From Rhodobacter sp. (GTDB lineage Bacteria > Pseudomonadota > Alphaproteobacteria > Rhodobacterales > Rhodobacteraceae), in assembly GCA_013824045.1 (NCBI GenBank), contig PNND01000366.1:1-6108 (forward strand): a DNA stretch of 6,108 nucleotides, in the 5' to 3' direction. The notes beneath the pieces were generated by a model that saw only the letters and a list, made by a program, of their open reading frames with translations, had not been told where the DNA came from and made no database searches. Position 1 is the first letter of the stretch, and each line of letters begins with the position of its first letter. A program made the position numbers and the translations under genes. This document shows positions 5,701 through 6,108 of the stretch, in pieces.

Positions 5701-5988
5701 ACTTTTTTCGCTCTCGCCGCTTTGTCCGCCGCATCAGGCCCGGAAACACCCCGCAGACGGCCAAAAACAGCCCCCGCAAGGCGCGCCTCCGCCCCTGCTC
5801 CCATGAAATCCCGTTCAAGTGATTCGCGCAGGCGCCGCCCACATCCGCCCCTTCGGACTGTCCACCAGCCGGCCAAAAGACCTCGGCTAGCGGCAGGATC
5901 GACCCCACAACCGATCCAAAAGCAGATCCAGCCCCGGGCTTGACCCGGAACCTTCCCCAATCGGCACAGTGCTATCTCTAAATGACGT
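5701..5988. other. Intergenic spacer without a recognisable gene
   Basis: This stretch lies between the MraZ-like boxes and the stop of the gene at the right edge. Open frames exist on both strands, but none has a good start, ribosome binding site or typical codon usage. The two visible structures are the hairpin at 5931-5951 and an inverted repeat GGATCG-N10-CGATCC at 5896-5917. No tRNA, rRNA, insertion sequence or CRISPR repeat is seen. Confidence 0.6.
5931..5951 (-). terminator. GC-rich hairpin downstream of the right-edge gene (possible terminator or repeat)
   Basis: CCGGG-TCAAG-CCCGG on the minus strand, extended by G-U pairs and an outer G-C pair to an 8-bp stem, lies about 38 nt after the stop of the upstream gene. 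No T tract follows directly; CTTTT comes some 10 nt later. The core CCGGGTCAAGCCCGG resembles short palindromes that I recall as frequent between genes in Alphaproteobacteria, so it may be a dispersed repeat rather than a dedicated terminator. Confidence 0.35.
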
Positions 5989-6108
5989 TCAGTTCTGGAC
6001 CGGATGGCACAGCGGGTTGCCCTGCGCATCAAAGGCCGCCACCACGCATTCCGACCCGTCCGACAGGATCAACACCGTGCCAATCGCAATCGCGGCCTTG
6101 CGCCCGCT
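5989..6108 (-). CDS. Unidentified protein, C-terminal 39 residues only (partial)
   Basis: An open frame enters from the right edge and ends at TGA (5991..5989), encoding 39 residues that begin S-G-R-K-A-A-I and end H-P-V-Q-N. Third codon positions are about 85 percent G or C, as in genuine genes of this window and unlike the neighbouring spacer, so the frame is very likely real. It contains an alternating hydrophobic stretch (A-A-I-A-I-G-T-V-L-I-L), a short D-G-S-E turn, and two cysteines (one in S-E-C-V-V, one in L-C-H-P). I do not recognise the family. It is transcribed in the same direction as the dcw cluster but separated from mraZ by 780 nt, so it is probably a separate transcription unit. 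Confidence 0.6.
   Translation of the reverse strand, partial: SGRKAAIAIGTVLILSDGSECVVAAFDAQGNPLCHPVQN

Noticed and set aside
5508..5822. Plus-strand open frame of 104 codons across the promoter region
   Set aside because: It crosses the promoter, dyads and MraZ-like boxes, has atypical codon use and no convincing ribosome binding site.
5649..6032. 127-codon minus-strand open frame in the spacer
   Set aside because: Its 5' part overlaps the right-edge gene out of frame, its third-position GC is low for this genome (about 57 percent in the last 51 codons), and it runs through the MraZ-like boxes.

Overview
The window is a GC-rich stretch carrying the promoter-proximal end of a division and cell wall (dcw) cluster. 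All recognisable genes lie on the minus strand, so the operon reads from right to left: mraZ, rsmH (mraW), ftsL, ftsI, murE and the first codons of murF. Gene order, the alphaproteobacterial-type FtsL, and a long structured mraZ leader with an internal terminator all point to an alphaproteobacterium, most likely a member of the Rhodobacteraceae. That family assignment is an inference; no rRNA or other marker is present.

Layout. Positions 1-14 hold the start of murF, 14-1492 murE, 1509-3296 ftsI, 3293-3691 ftsL, 3691-4695 rsmH (TTG start) and 4699-5208 mraZ. The genes are packed with overlaps of 1 or 4 bases or gaps of 3 or 16 bases, as expected for one polycistronic mRNA. Positions 5209-5988 carry no convincing protein gene. 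Positions 5989-6108 hold the C-terminal 39 codons of an unidentified minus-strand gene that runs off the right edge.

The non-coding region upstream of mraZ is the most interesting part. A candidate promoter (5505-5533) would start an mRNA leader of roughly 290 nt. Within the leader is a perfect 13-bp stem followed by a T-rich tract (5282-5327), which is a good intrinsic terminator. Premature termination there would release a small RNA of about 217 nt. This matches the layout of UpsM, the sRNA reported from the mraZ 5' leader of Rhodobacter sphaeroides. Further upstream is a relatively AT-rich stretch (about 5505-5710). It holds TGGGA repeats with 10-bp spacing like the known MraZ operator, more dispersed TGGGA copies, and three dyad-symmetric elements.

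How the genes work together. MraZ is the cluster's transcriptional regulator and RsmH methylates 16S rRNA. FtsL and FtsI are inner-membrane divisome components, FtsI being the septal transpeptidase. MurE and MurF add meso-diaminopimelate and D-Ala-D-Ala to the cytoplasmic peptidoglycan precursor. The protein genes are standard; novelty, if any, lies in the leader and the upstream regulatory region.
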